Assembly (NCBI RefSeq): GCF_000688015.1
Contig: NZ_JIAD01000001.1
Location: forward strand, 1,984,001-2,048,000
Origin: Eubacterium sp. AB3007
GTDB lineage: Bacteria > Bacillota > Clostridia > Peptostreptococcales > Anaerovoracaceae
Length of the DNA: 64,000 nt
Reading direction: 5' to 3'
Shown piece by piece: positions 27,459 to 35,056 of this stretch (position 1 is its first letter; the number at the start of each line of letters is the position of its first letter). Under the pieces are notes generated by a model, which was not told where the DNA came from, ran no database searches, and worked only from the letters and a program-made list of their open reading frames with translations. A program made the position numbers and the translations under genes.

Positions 27459-28946
27459 TTAGCCGATTAATGGGACTGCATACAACAGCACTGCGATCAC
27501 GCAGGCGGCGGCCACGATCCTCTTCCATAGTTTGTATTCCCGATCCATGCGGGCACCTTCCTCTGCAGAAGGTGTCTCTGCCTGCATGATATAATCGTCC
27601 AGTTTCTCTCCCTCGCCGGGGCCGTAGACCTTCTGGCAGATATAGAATACCACCAGTCCGACTACGCACCAGATCACGCCCGTAACGATGGCGTATCGAT
27701 CCAGCTGTGTCAGCATAATGAAATAGATCAGGATGCTCACCGGTACGCCGATCTCAATAAGCGGTGCCTTGTAGGGGCGGTCAAGCTCCGGATGCCGCTT
27801 CCGCAGTCCAAGTGCAGCCGCGATTCCAATAATATAGTAGAACAAGTCTGCAAACAGGCTGACCGATGCTACGAAGTTGATGGGGTATGCCACCAGGATC
27901 AGGGACAGGATCCCCAGGAACAGAATCGAAACATACGGGGTCTGATACTTCGGATGCAGTTTCGCAAAAAACTTAGGCATCGCACCTTCTCTGGCCATTG
28001 CATACAGATAACGTGGCGGGACGGCGATGCTGGCGTTCAGTGTCGAGAAATCACCGCCCAGGGAGATCCCCAGCGCAAGGAGGGCCATGGGAAGTCCCAG
28101 AATCCCTGCGGCCTGCATGGCGTCAGCAAACGGAGCATCCGCGGAGGCCAGGTCCGCTACATTTGCGACCGGTGTGATCCCCACCAGGAACCACTGGAAC
28201 AAAGCATTCACCGCGAACACGATAAACGGGGACAGCGCCAGCGCACGAGGGATGTTGATCTGTGGATAACGGATCTCCTCGCCCATGGCACAGCAGGTCT
28301 CAAACCCGGCGAAGCACCACCAGATCATGGCCACGCAGCCGATGAAGCCCCATGCGCTCATGTTCTGCATGTTCTCCGGCAATACCACGTAACTGGGGAG
28401 TTGGATGTTTGGGATCATGGCGATGAACCAGATGATGGCCACCCCCCAGAAGAAGAACATAAAACCATTCTGAAGTTTACCGGTCATCTCGGTCCCACGG
28501 ACATTGGTGATGATGAAGATCACGATGGGGATCATGGCCAGCAGTACGTCGCTGATGGGAAGTTCCACACCGAAAGCCCGGAACAGGGTTTTGAAATAGA
28601 AGGCGAATGCCAGGGCCTCGCCGCTGGTCACCGCAATGAGCGAGGCGATGAAGTTCCAGCCTGCCAGCATCCCGGCGGCCTTGCCCAATCCCAGGTGCGC
28701 ATATTTATAGGTGCCGCCGGCATAGGGCAGCGCCGCACCCATTTCTCCATAAAGTCTGGCAGGGTACACGCTGATCAGCATGGCGATGAATGTCGCCAGC
28801 ACCACCGCAGAGCCCATCAGACCCACGATCTGTGCGCCAGTCGTAAACAATCCGACGCCGATCACGGTACCTACCGTAATCGTAACAGCCTCTCTCATGC
28901 CGAAAGATCTCTTCAGCACCAGATGGTCTCCATTTTCTTTGTTCAT
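27459..28946 (-). CDS. APC-family amino acid permease
   Basis: A 495-residue membrane protein of the amino acid-polyamine-organocation superfamily. TM1 carries the unwound Gly-rich motif GTVIGVGLFTTG, followed by EMGAALPYAGGTYKYAHLGLG and about 12 helices. The ATG at 28946 is preceded by AAAGGAGA; an in-frame upstream start lacks similarity. It lies 28 bp after the HisD-like gene in the same direction, so the permease probably imports the substrate of that dehydrogenase or its precursor. Confidence 0.88.
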   Translation of the reverse strand: MNKENGDHLVLKRSFGMREAVTITVGTVIGVGLFTTGAQIVGLMGSAVVLATFIAMLISVYPARLYGEMGAALPYAGGTYKYAHLGLGKAAGMLAGWNFIASLIAVTSGEALAFAFYFKTLFRAFGVELPISDVLLAMIPIVIFIITNVRGTEMTGKLQNGFMFFFWGVAIIWFIAMIPNIQLPSYVVLPENMQNMSAWGFIGCVAMIWWCFAGFETCCAMGEEIRYPQINIPRALALSPFIVFAVNALFQWFLVGITPVANVADLASADAPFADAMQAAGILGLPMALLALGISLGGDFSTLNASIAVPPRYLYAMAREGAMPKFFAKLHPKYQTPYVSILFLGILSLILVAYPINFVASVSLFADLFYYIIGIAAALGLRKRHPELDRPYKAPLIEIGVPVSILIYFIMLTQLDRYAIVTGVIWCVVGLVVFYICQKVYGPGEGEKLDDYIMQAETPSAEEGARMDREYKLWKRIVAAACVIAVLLYAVPLIG

Positions 28947-28974
28947 ATTCTCTCCTTTCTCTCTCTTCCCACGA

Positions 28975-30240
28975 TTACATCCGTTTCTCCGCAGCCAGAG
29001 CATGCCCCATCAGGCCTTCTCCTTTGGCCATGCGGTTCACTAGCGGCGCAATGCCGCGGGATGCTTCCGGGGTCATCCACTGGGAAGTGCAGACCTTCAG
29101 GAAGGTGCCTGCCCAGACTCCGCCGGTATAGCGGGCAGCCCGTACCGTCGGCAGAGTGTGGTTGGTTCCGGAAGCGTAGTCGCCGAAGACTTCTGCCGTG
29201 TTTCCGCCCAGGAACAGGGACCCGTAGTTCACCAGATCTTCCAGGATCTTCTCCGGCTCTGCCACGTTCACCTCCAGGTGCTCCGGTGCCAGGTCGTTGG
29301 CGATGGTGACCGCCTCGGCCAGATCGTCCAGCACCAGCACTTCACCGTAGTCGTCCCAGGACTGGCGGGCGATGCCTGCCGTCTCCAATGTCTCAAGTTC
29401 TGCCTCCACTGCGGCGATGGTAGACTTTGCAAGTTCTTCGCTGGTGGTCAGCAGGAATCCCTTGGCGTTGGGGTCGTGCTCGCACTGCGCTAGCAGATCT
29501 GCCGCCAGCACTTCTGGGGATGCGCACTCGTCTGCGATCACCAAGACCTCGCTGGGGCCTGCGATGAAATCGATGCCGATCTGTCCGTAGCACTGGCGCT
29601 TGGCCTCTGCCACGAACTGGTTGCCCGGACCAACGATCATGTCCACCGGCTTGATCTCTTCCGTTCCGTAGGAGAATGCGGCAATGGCCTGAGCGCCACC
29701 CACGGTGTAGATCTCATCCGCACCAGCCAGATCCATAGCCACCAAAGTCTTGTAGTGGATGCTGGCAGTACCGTGGACCACAGGAGCTGTGGCGCAGACA
29801 CGATTGACACCGGCAACCTTGGCCGGGGTGATCAGCATCAGTGCCGTGGAGAACAATGGATAGCTGCCTCCGGGCACATAGCAACAGCAGGATGACACGG
29901 GGATGATCCGGTGTCCCAGGTGGATCCCCGGTGTGGGACAAAAGTCCTTGATAGGGGACAAAGCCTCTTTCTGTGCGTTCGCAAAGGCCTCGATATTGGC
30001 CTTCGCCTCCTTCAGGTCTGCGATCTCTTGCTCAGTCATTCTGGCATAGGCGGCCTCGATCTCCTCATGGCTGACGCGGAAGGTCTCCCTGTCGGAATCG
30101 TCAAAACGCCGGCTATACTCGTGGAGAGCCGCGTCCCCATTCTCACATACGTTGTCGATGATATCGGATACGATCTGACGGAGCTTGCGATTATCTTCAG
30201 CAGTACGTTCCTTCGCTTTCTTGATGTATTTCATTATCAC
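28975..30240 (-). CDS. Histidinol dehydrogenase-family NAD-dependent dehydrogenase
   Basis: A HisD-fold zinc enzyme of 421 residues. Visible are the glycine-rich VPGGSYPL, the zinc ligands (Gln/His in AQCEHDP, Asp in GDYASG, His in EGLMGHA), the catalytic Glu-His in APEHLEV and DYASGTNHTLPT. All key residues of histidinol dehydrogenase are present. However, there are no other his genes, while an amino-acid permease and a fused MerR regulator are adjacent. A catabolic alcohol-to-acid oxidation, as in HisD-like HpsN enzymes, is therefore an alternative to histidine biosynthesis. Confidence 0.85.
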   Translation of the reverse strand: MIMKYIKKAKERTAEDNRKLRQIVSDIIDNVCENGDAALHEYSRRFDDSDRETFRVSHEEIEAAYARMTEQEIADLKEAKANIEAFANAQKEALSPIKDFCPTPGIHLGHRIIPVSSCCCYVPGGSYPLFSTALMLITPAKVAGVNRVCATAPVVHGTASIHYKTLVAMDLAGADEIYTVGGAQAIAAFSYGTEEIKPVDMIVGPGNQFVAEAKRQCYGQIGIDFIAGPSEVLVIADECASPEVLAADLLAQCEHDPNAKGFLLTTSEELAKSTIAAVEAELETLETAGIARQSWDDYGEVLVLDDLAEAVTIANDLAPEHLEVNVAEPEKILEDLVNYGSLFLGGNTAEVFGDYASGTNHTLPTVRAARYTGGVWAGTFLKVCTSQWMTPEASRGIAPLVNRMAKGEGLMGHALAAEKRM

Positions 30241-30276
30241 AGTTCCTCTCTACTGCACTAAAGTATTGTTGTTATT

Positions 30277-30307
30277 ATTATAGAATATGGGGAGGACTAC
30301 ATGTCAA
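30277..30307 (-). promoter_or_regulatory. MerR-type promoter of the HisD-like operon
   Basis: On the minus strand TTGACA (30302-30307) and TATAAT (30277-30282) are both consensus but are 19 bp apart. Overlong 19-bp spacing is the hallmark of promoters activated by MerR-family proteins through DNA twisting. A MerR-type gene is divergent. Confidence 0.65.
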
Positions 30308-30337
30308 GAGCCTGATATAGGAACTTGAAACAAAATG

Positions 30338-30366
30338 TTGAGTATACTCCATGTTTTCTGTATAAT
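30338..30366 (+). promoter_or_regulatory. Promoter of the MerR-type fusion gene
   Basis: TTGAGT (30338-30343), a 17-bp spacer and TATAAT (30361-30366). A perfect 10-bp palindrome GAGTATACTC (30340-30349) overlaps the -35 box and may be an operator. Confidence 0.6.
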
Positions 30367-30386
30367 GGAGGCAGGGGGTGATCTGT

Positions 30387-31643
30387 ATGAAGATCGGTGA
30401 AGTATCCCGCCGCTATGGGATCTCGAAAGACAATCTGTATTATTATATCAATTTCGGATTGCTGGTTCCGCCGCGGTCGGGGAGTCAGTATGACTTTGAT
30501 CCGGGAACGTTGGAAGATCTGGAAATGATCCAGAGCCTGAAGGATATGGAATACTCCTTGAAAGAGATTCATCGTATTCTGTCTCTCCACCGGATCTCCG
30601 GTCTGGATAATCCACAGGATCGGGGCGAGTTGCTGTCCATATATCAGAAAAAGCACACCGAATGCGTGGAGAAGATCCGCCATTACGAGAAGGTTATGCG
30701 AGATCTGGATGCGAAGATCCAGAACCTTGCCAGTAAAGAAGGCCGCCCGGTTCAACGCACCGGATTGCCTTTGTCCATGCTGGGTTTGCTTTGTTGTCCC
30801 TGCTGCGGCAAATTGCTCGAGATCCACGATGTACAGATGGACATGTCTTTTATCTTTGAGGGGGAGTTGTCCTGCGATTGTGGATACGCTGCCAGCATCG
30901 AAGATGGGATTGTCGTGACACCGAATGGATATCGAGGCGAGCAGGATATTCCGGATGTGGAGCGAAAGGTGTACCGTGACCTGCCGGACTCTCTGATCTC
31001 CCTGTTTCAACGTGCCTACAACTTCATGAAAGAAGGGCTTGCGCATATTGATCTTGCCGGCAAGGTCGTGATGGAGACCTATGTCAACGCCTGGTTCTTT
31101 CTGCATAATCACCATCAGTATATGAGTCCCCGGGGTTTCTATATCGTCGTGGACAAGTTTCCGGAGACCTTGCGGATGTTCAAGGATCTTCTGGAACGGG
31201 AGGGCTGCGACTTGCCGATCCTCTATCTGGCAGACAGTTCCAAGGACTATCCACTGAGAAAAGGCTGTGTAGACCTGAATCTGGACTTCTTTGCGATCAA
31301 TGAACATCAATTCTATGCAGATGATTTTCTAATGCATCATCTGGCACCGTATATGGCACCGGGGGGATGTTGCATCGGTACCTACTTCTGGTTTGAGAAC
31401 GGTCGAAAGTCCATGAAACAATTGGCTGCAGAATACCCGGAGAGTTCTCCGCGAAACTTCTCCCTTCCCTTCTTCCTGGAACAGATGAAGGCGTCTGGAT
31501 TTAACATCACCCGCCGCCAGGACTGTGGATACACCACCTCGTCCGGTAATAATATCGGATTCAGTTTTCACTGCGAAGGCGAGAAGATGCATCTGGAAAG
31601 CTATCTGGCAGAAGTGGAAGCGACACAGGCATCTGCCAGATAA
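30387..31643 (+). CDS. MerR-type HTH fused to zinc ribbon and degenerate methyltransferase-like domain
   Basis: The 418-residue protein starts with a MerR winged helix (residues 1-70: MKIGEVSRRYGISKDNLYYY) and a dimerisation helix (to about 118). A zinc ribbon follows with CPCC (about 137-140) and CDCG (163-166), of the kind that precedes the RlmA-type methyltransferases. The rest resembles a class I SAM methyltransferase, but motif I is METYVNAWFF instead of a glycine-rich loop, while IVVDK and the ADSSKDYPLRKGCVDL segment resemble later motifs. It may thus bind a ligand without catalysis. It is divergent from the HisD-like operon, whose promoter has MerR spacing. Confidence 0.8.
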   Translation: MKIGEVSRRYGISKDNLYYYINFGLLVPPRSGSQYDFDPGTLEDLEMIQSLKDMEYSLKEIHRILSLHRISGLDNPQDRGELLSIYQKKHTECVEKIRHYEKVMRDLDAKIQNLASKEGRPVQRTGLPLSMLGLLCCPCCGKLLEIHDVQMDMSFIFEGELSCDCGYAASIEDGIVVTPNGYRGEQDIPDVERKVYRDLPDSLISLFQRAYNFMKEGLAHIDLAGKVVMETYVNAWFFLHNHHQYMSPRGFYIVVDKFPETLRMFKDLLEREGCDLPILYLADSSKDYPLRKGCVDLNLDFFAINEHQFYADDFLMHHLAPYMAPGGCCIGTYFWFENGRKSMKQLAAEYPESSPRNFSLPFFLEQMKASGFNITRRQDCGYTTSSGNNIGFSFHCEGEKMHLESYLAEVEATQASAR

Positions 31644-31728
31644 GTCGTAACAGATGCCTGAACGTGTTTACTCACAGTCGAGTGGACGGTTGCGGGTACT
31701 TGCGAGGATGGTTGCGTATTATTCTGGA

Positions 31729-31768
31729 GATTCCGTCATCCTAAGCCAAACAGTCTTTTGACGGAATC
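31729..31768. repeat. TTCCGTCA palindrome
   Basis: Perfect 10-bp arms GATTCCGTCA / TGACGGAATC around a 20-nt loop, within the 302-bp stretch (31644-31945) between the MerR-type gene and tRNA-Gly. The same TTCCGTCA core recurs at 37120 and 37328. Otherwise this stretch holds the tRNA promoter and a leader hairpin. Confidence 0.6.
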
Positions 31769-31848
31769 CGACTGCAGGATTCAAAACCATTTGAAACAAT
31801 TTAGAGCCTGCCTGCCAGAGAAATTGGAGGACTCGTAGAAAATACAGG

Positions 31849-31877
31849 TTGAAGTTTTGCCCTGATTGAGGTATAAT
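31849..31877 (+). promoter_or_regulatory. Promoter of tRNA-Gly
   Basis: TTGAAG (31849-31854), a 17-bp spacer and TATAAT (31872-31877), 68 bp before the mature tRNA 5' end. Confidence 0.65.
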
Positions 31878-31884
31878 ACCATTA

Positions 31885-31944
31885 GTCGCCCTGCACCATT
31901 GATTTGGAAGGCTTCCTAGGTAAGCCGTCGCAGGTGGCGACCCA
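31885..31944 (+). other. tRNA-leader hairpin ending in CCA
   Basis: GTCGCC (31885-31890) pairs with GGCGAC (31936-31941), extended by CTGC/GCAG past a 2-nt bulge. CCA follows directly, one base before the tRNA-Gly 5' end. An inner GGAAGGCTTCC palindrome lies at 31906-31916. It has no T-arm consensus, so it is not called a tRNA. Confidence 0.4.
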
Positions 31945-31945
31945 T

Positions 31946-32019
31946 GCGGATGTAGTTTAGTGGTAAAATATGAGCTTCCCAAGCTTAGGTTGAGGGTTCG
32001 ATTCCCTTCATCCGCTCCA
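31946..32019 (+). tRNA. tRNA-Gly (anticodon CCC)
   Basis: A 74-nt cloverleaf: acceptor GCGGATG / CATCCGC, D-loop TTTAGTGGTAAAA, anticodon stem TGAGC / GCTTA with loop TTCCCAA, T-arm GAGGG TTCGATT CCCTT, and encoded CCA. Its last 19 nt are the first copy of the following tandem repeat. Confidence 0.95.
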
Positions 32020-32493
32020 TAGCAAGACAGGCCCCGATGGGGTCTGTTTTGCTATATAGCGACAAGGGGAATCGAAGCCGAAAGGGCATCGGCGTGAAGC
32101 GAGAACGTCCGGTGGACGGTCGAGTAGCCGATGGCCCAAGCCGACTGAGAAGGGAGGCGAAGGGCGGCGGATGCGGAGCATCCGCGTAATTCCCTTCATC
32201 CGCTCCATAGCAAGACAGGCCCCGATGGGGTCTGTTTTGCTATATAGCGACAAGGGGAATCGAAGCCGAAAGGGCATCGGCGTGAAGCGAGAACGTCCGG
32301 TGGACGGTCGAGTAGCCGATGGCCCAAGCCGACTGAGAAGGGAGGCGAAGGGCGGCGGATGCGGAGCATCCGCGTAATTCCCTTCATCCGCTCCATAGCA
32401 AGACAGGCCCCGATGGGGTCTGTTTTGCTATATAGCGACAAGGGGAATCGAAGCCGAAAGGGCATCGGCGTGAAGCGAGAACGTCCGGTGGAC
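32001..32493 (+). repeat. 188-bp tandem repeat derived from the tRNA-Gly 3' end, 2.6 copies
   Basis: Units begin at 32001, 32189 and 32377 with a period of exactly 188 bp; the third stops after 117 bp. Each starts with ATTCCCTTCATCCGCTCCA, identical to the tRNA 3' end. Each then has a strong hairpin (AGCAAGACAGGCCCC / GGGGTCTGTTTTGCT, two G-U pairs), an inverted near-copy of the T-arm (GGGGAATCGAA), CGTCC-GGT-GGACG, and in full units a GCGGATG-N5-CATCCGC hairpin equal to the acceptor stem. The copies look identical, so they are recent or kept homogeneous. Open frames inside are not credible genes. Confidence 0.95.
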
Positions 32494-32577
32494 TAAAACA
32501 GTTTCTTCTTCGCAAGTAATTACATGCATATTATTGAGAGTTATTACATTGTTCAGTATACTAAAGACAGAAGTCAT
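32494..32577 (-). pseudogene. 5' remnant of an unknown gene truncated by the tandem repeat
   Basis: On the minus strand a good ribosome site AAAGGAGATAACACC precedes an ATG at 32577, and the frame reads MTSVFSILNNVITLNNMHVI before running into the third repeat copy, where similarity to any gene would end. The strong start signal without a gene body suggests a broken gene, perhaps of a mobile element. I do not recognise the family. Confidence 0.45.
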
Positions 32578-32644
32578 TGGTGTTATCTCCTTTATTGTAT
32601 GCGGACCCAGCAGAAAAGACATCAACCCGAACGAGCGCTTGGGG

Positions 32645-32680
32645 TAACGAGTGCCAGATATCCTCCGTTCCTATAGCGCC
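32645..32680. repeat. Dispersed motif TAACGAGYGCCAGATATCC, copy 1
   Basis: TAACGAGTGCCAGATATCCT and the following CCGTTCCTATAGCGCC closely match 59952-59988. It lies in a 170-bp gene-free stretch before the SseB-HD gene. Confidence 0.6.
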
Positions 32681-32747
32681 ACATACATGCTACGGCAAGG
32701 GACATCTTCGACAGAATATAGGGTAAATTTGAATGAAGGGTAGGCCT

Positions 32748-33977
32748 ATGGAAAACAGCAACGTGAATTGGAAGGATAGATCTATCGATATCCGTCAGGA
32801 ATTTTTGGCAGACGGTGAGAAGTTAAAGGCTTTGATTCTGGATGATTACGAACAACAGACCCAGGAAACGTTTGAAGCGGTCTGTCGGGAAATCACAGAT
32901 AACATGAACGCATTCAAACATCTGATTGTTTCTTTCAATGACTTGGAAGAGAGTGAATCCGTTCAGATCAACACCATATCCGATCATGAGGGGTATGATT
33001 ACGTACCGCTATTTACTGATGAGGAGGAATGCTGGAAAGGAGCGCCTGGGGATCTGAAATCTCTTCCTATCGGAACGATCATAGAGAAAGTGCTGGAGAT
33101 ATCCGGTCTAGAAGGGGTCATAATCAATCCCCACGGCATAAGAATTGTGATAAGAAAACCTATACTCTGGCGGATAATCAAGCTTTTGGATCCAGACATT
33201 GATGATCTTTTCTGGAAGAATGATATGCTGGACAAAGCCATCCACTTAGTGACAGATCGCTACCGCCGCTGTTTTCGAAAAGGAATAAAGATGCCTTATA
33301 TCACCCATCCCTTGGAAGTCTTGCAGATACTGATCAGCATGCGCGCGGACTCGGATCTCCTGATTGCCGGTGTCCTTCATGATTTGATGGAGGAAGATCC
33401 TTATATGACAGAGGATTATATTATCTGGGAATTCGGGCATGACGCATGTGAGCTGATTACTACGTTGTCAGCGGACATAGATCTGAGCTGGGCCGAAAAC
33501 AAGCAGTGTGTTATCGACTATATTCAGACAGCGAATGTTCGAGAGAAACTGCTACTGTTGGCGGACGTTGTGTCCGAGCTACGGAACATAGAATGGAATC
33601 TCTGGCATGGAAACGTAAACATCTACGATAATCTGGGGGTTCCAAAGGAAAAGTTGTCCTGGTATTACTGTGAGATCCAGATGGCACTGAGTGAGCTCCG
33701 GTCTTATGACAACAGTGTCCGCGTCTATATAGAAATGGAGAACCTATATAAGGACATCTTTGTGACCTTCTTTTACGATGAGGAACACCAACGCATATTC
33801 CAGGCACATCTTCACGGTGCGTGCGATGCAATGGATAAGACCACTGACATCTACACCCCATGGCACGAGCCGATTCCGGAGAAGGTTGTGCGGATCGGTC
33901 GCATGTATGCAGAATTCATCGAAGAAAGTTGGAGAACAAAGCTAGAATGGGAGGAACAAACGAATCCCTTATCGTAG
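32748..33977 (+). CDS. SseB-like domain fused to HD phosphohydrolase-like domain
   Basis: The 409-residue protein has an N-terminal region (about 80-140) with the SseB pattern VPLFTDEEECW .. LPIGTIIEKV .. GVIINPHG, then a RelA/SpoT-like HD domain (about 160-290) with His in YITHPLEV (187), HD in AGVLHDLMEED (211-212) and a later conserved Asp in LLLADVVSEL. This suggests a metal-dependent phosphohydrolase, perhaps on nucleotides. The C-terminal 100 residues are unassigned. ATG 32748 with AAGGGTAGG upstream is preferred to ATG 32733. The substrate is unknown. Confidence 0.7.
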   Translation: MENSNVNWKDRSIDIRQEFLADGEKLKALILDDYEQQTQETFEAVCREITDNMNAFKHLIVSFNDLEESESVQINTISDHEGYDYVPLFTDEEECWKGAPGDLKSLPIGTIIEKVLEISGLEGVIINPHGIRIVIRKPILWRIIKLLDPDIDDLFWKNDMLDKAIHLVTDRYRRCFRKGIKMPYITHPLEVLQILISMRADSDLLIAGVLHDLMEEDPYMTEDYIIWEFGHDACELITTLSADIDLSWAENKQCVIDYIQTANVREKLLLLADVVSELRNIEWNLWHGNVNIYDNLGVPKEKLSWYYCEIQMALSELRSYDNSVRVYIEMENLYKDIFVTFFYDEEHQRIFQAHLHGACDAMDKTTDIYTPWHEPIPEKVVRIGRMYAEFIEESWRTKLEWEEQTNPLS

Positions 33978-34063
33978 CATTGATGCAAGATGCAGCCTCT
34001 GTTTTGGGGGAATGTATGTTCGAAAATACTGATATCTGTCCACAAATCACAAGTGTTTTTTTG

Positions 34064-34096
34064 AGCATGTGTCTGAATGCGGACACATGCTTTTGT
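34064..34096 (+). terminator. Terminator after the SseB-HD gene
   Basis: Perfect 10-bp stem AGCATGTGTC / GACACATGCT with an 8-nt loop, followed by TTTGTG. Confidence 0.65.
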
Positions 34097-34113
34097 GTGG
34101 CCTCTGTTGCCTG

Positions 34114-34143
34114 TTGACAGTTTCTGAGGACAGGGGGTACCAT
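34114..34143 (+). promoter_or_regulatory. Possible promoter of the lipoprotein-WYL pair
   Basis: TTGACA (34114-34119) with an 18-bp spacer and a weak TACCAT (34138-34143). Confidence 0.4.
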
Positions 34144-34207
34144 GATTTCAGAAAAAGGTTTGCCCCGGGGGATAAGTTGAAACTGTGTCATGGAGTAGGA
34201 GGATGAA

Positions 34208-35026
34208 ATGAAATCGAGAAAGATGAGTTGGGAAATCATGAGAAAGGTGGCTGTGATGGCTTTGTGCCTGTGCATGATCACAGCATTCGCCGCCTGCGGG
34301 AGCAGCAGCGACACTGGAGAGCCAGCAGAGAAGGAATACGTAAAAGACGATGAGATCGCCAAGGTTCTGAAGGATCCGGATGCCTATAAAGGGAAATACA
34401 TTCGGATTGGCGGCAAGGTTTTCAACATCGATCGAGAAGGCGATACGATGTCTGTACAGGCCTGGCATGACACCGCGAACTCTGAGGAGGATTTTCTGGC
34501 ATATATGGACACGAAGGAAGATTTCAAAGTCGATGATTACGTCATCGTCGATGGGTACATCGAGGGTGTCTTCGATGGGGAGAATGCCTTCGGAGGAGAG
34601 GTGCACACACCTCAGATCAAAGCGGAAAGCATAGAAAAGTCCACCTATCAAGATGTGGCAGCACCCACGCTGCAGGAAAAGGAAGTGGACAAATCCAAGA
34701 AGCAGCATGGCGTGAAGGTGACCCTCAAGAAGGTTGAGTACGCGGAGTCAGAGACACGGCTCTATGTGACCGTCAAGAACAAGTCCAAGGACAAAGTCAG
34801 CATCTATACCGGAAGTGCCAAGCTGGTCCAGAACGGCAAGCAATATGAACCGGAAGATAACTGGGAAGCGGATTATCCATCCATCGATGAAGTGGCGGCG
34901 GGAGCATCTGCGGACGGAATCATCTGCTTCAAGCCGCTGGATCCGGAGAAGGAGGCGAAACTGATCCTGGAAGCGTACAGCGATGACTATGAGATCGAAA
35001 TGAAGGACTTCAAAATCAAGTTCTAG
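34208..35026 (+). CDS. Lipoprotein with OB-like and DUF4352-like domains
   Basis: A 272-residue secreted lipoprotein. The signal peptide has a basic start, a hydrophobic core (VAVMALCLCMITAF) and a lipobox FAAC with the lipidated Cys near residue 35. Residues about 45-140 resemble an OB-fold (tRNA_anti-like; KYIRIGGKVFNIDREGD). Residues 155-272 resemble the immunoglobulin-like DUF4352 (VKVTLKKVEYAESETRLYVT). Cell-surface role unknown. It lies 30 bp before a WYL regulator. Confidence 0.82.
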   Translation: MKSRKMSWEIMRKVAVMALCLCMITAFAACGSSSDTGEPAEKEYVKDDEIAKVLKDPDAYKGKYIRIGGKVFNIDREGDTMSVQAWHDTANSEEDFLAYMDTKEDFKVDDYVIVDGYIEGVFDGENAFGGEVHTPQIKAESIEKSTYQDVAAPTLQEKEVDKSKKQHGVKVTLKKVEYAESETRLYVTVKNKSKDKVSIYTGSAKLVQNGKQYEPEDNWEADYPSIDEVAAGASADGIICFKPLDPEKEAKLILEAYSDDYEIEMKDFKIKF

Positions 35027-35056
35027 CATGGTGAAACGAGGTGAGAGTGAGGGGGA

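Noticed and set aside
32008..32465. Identical 89-codon minus-strand frames within the tandem repeat
   Set aside because: They arise from the structured tRNA-derived repeat, include hairpin arms and lack ribosome sites.
32001..32493. CRISPR array
   Set aside because: The whole 188-bp unit is repeated without variable spacers and there are no cas genes.
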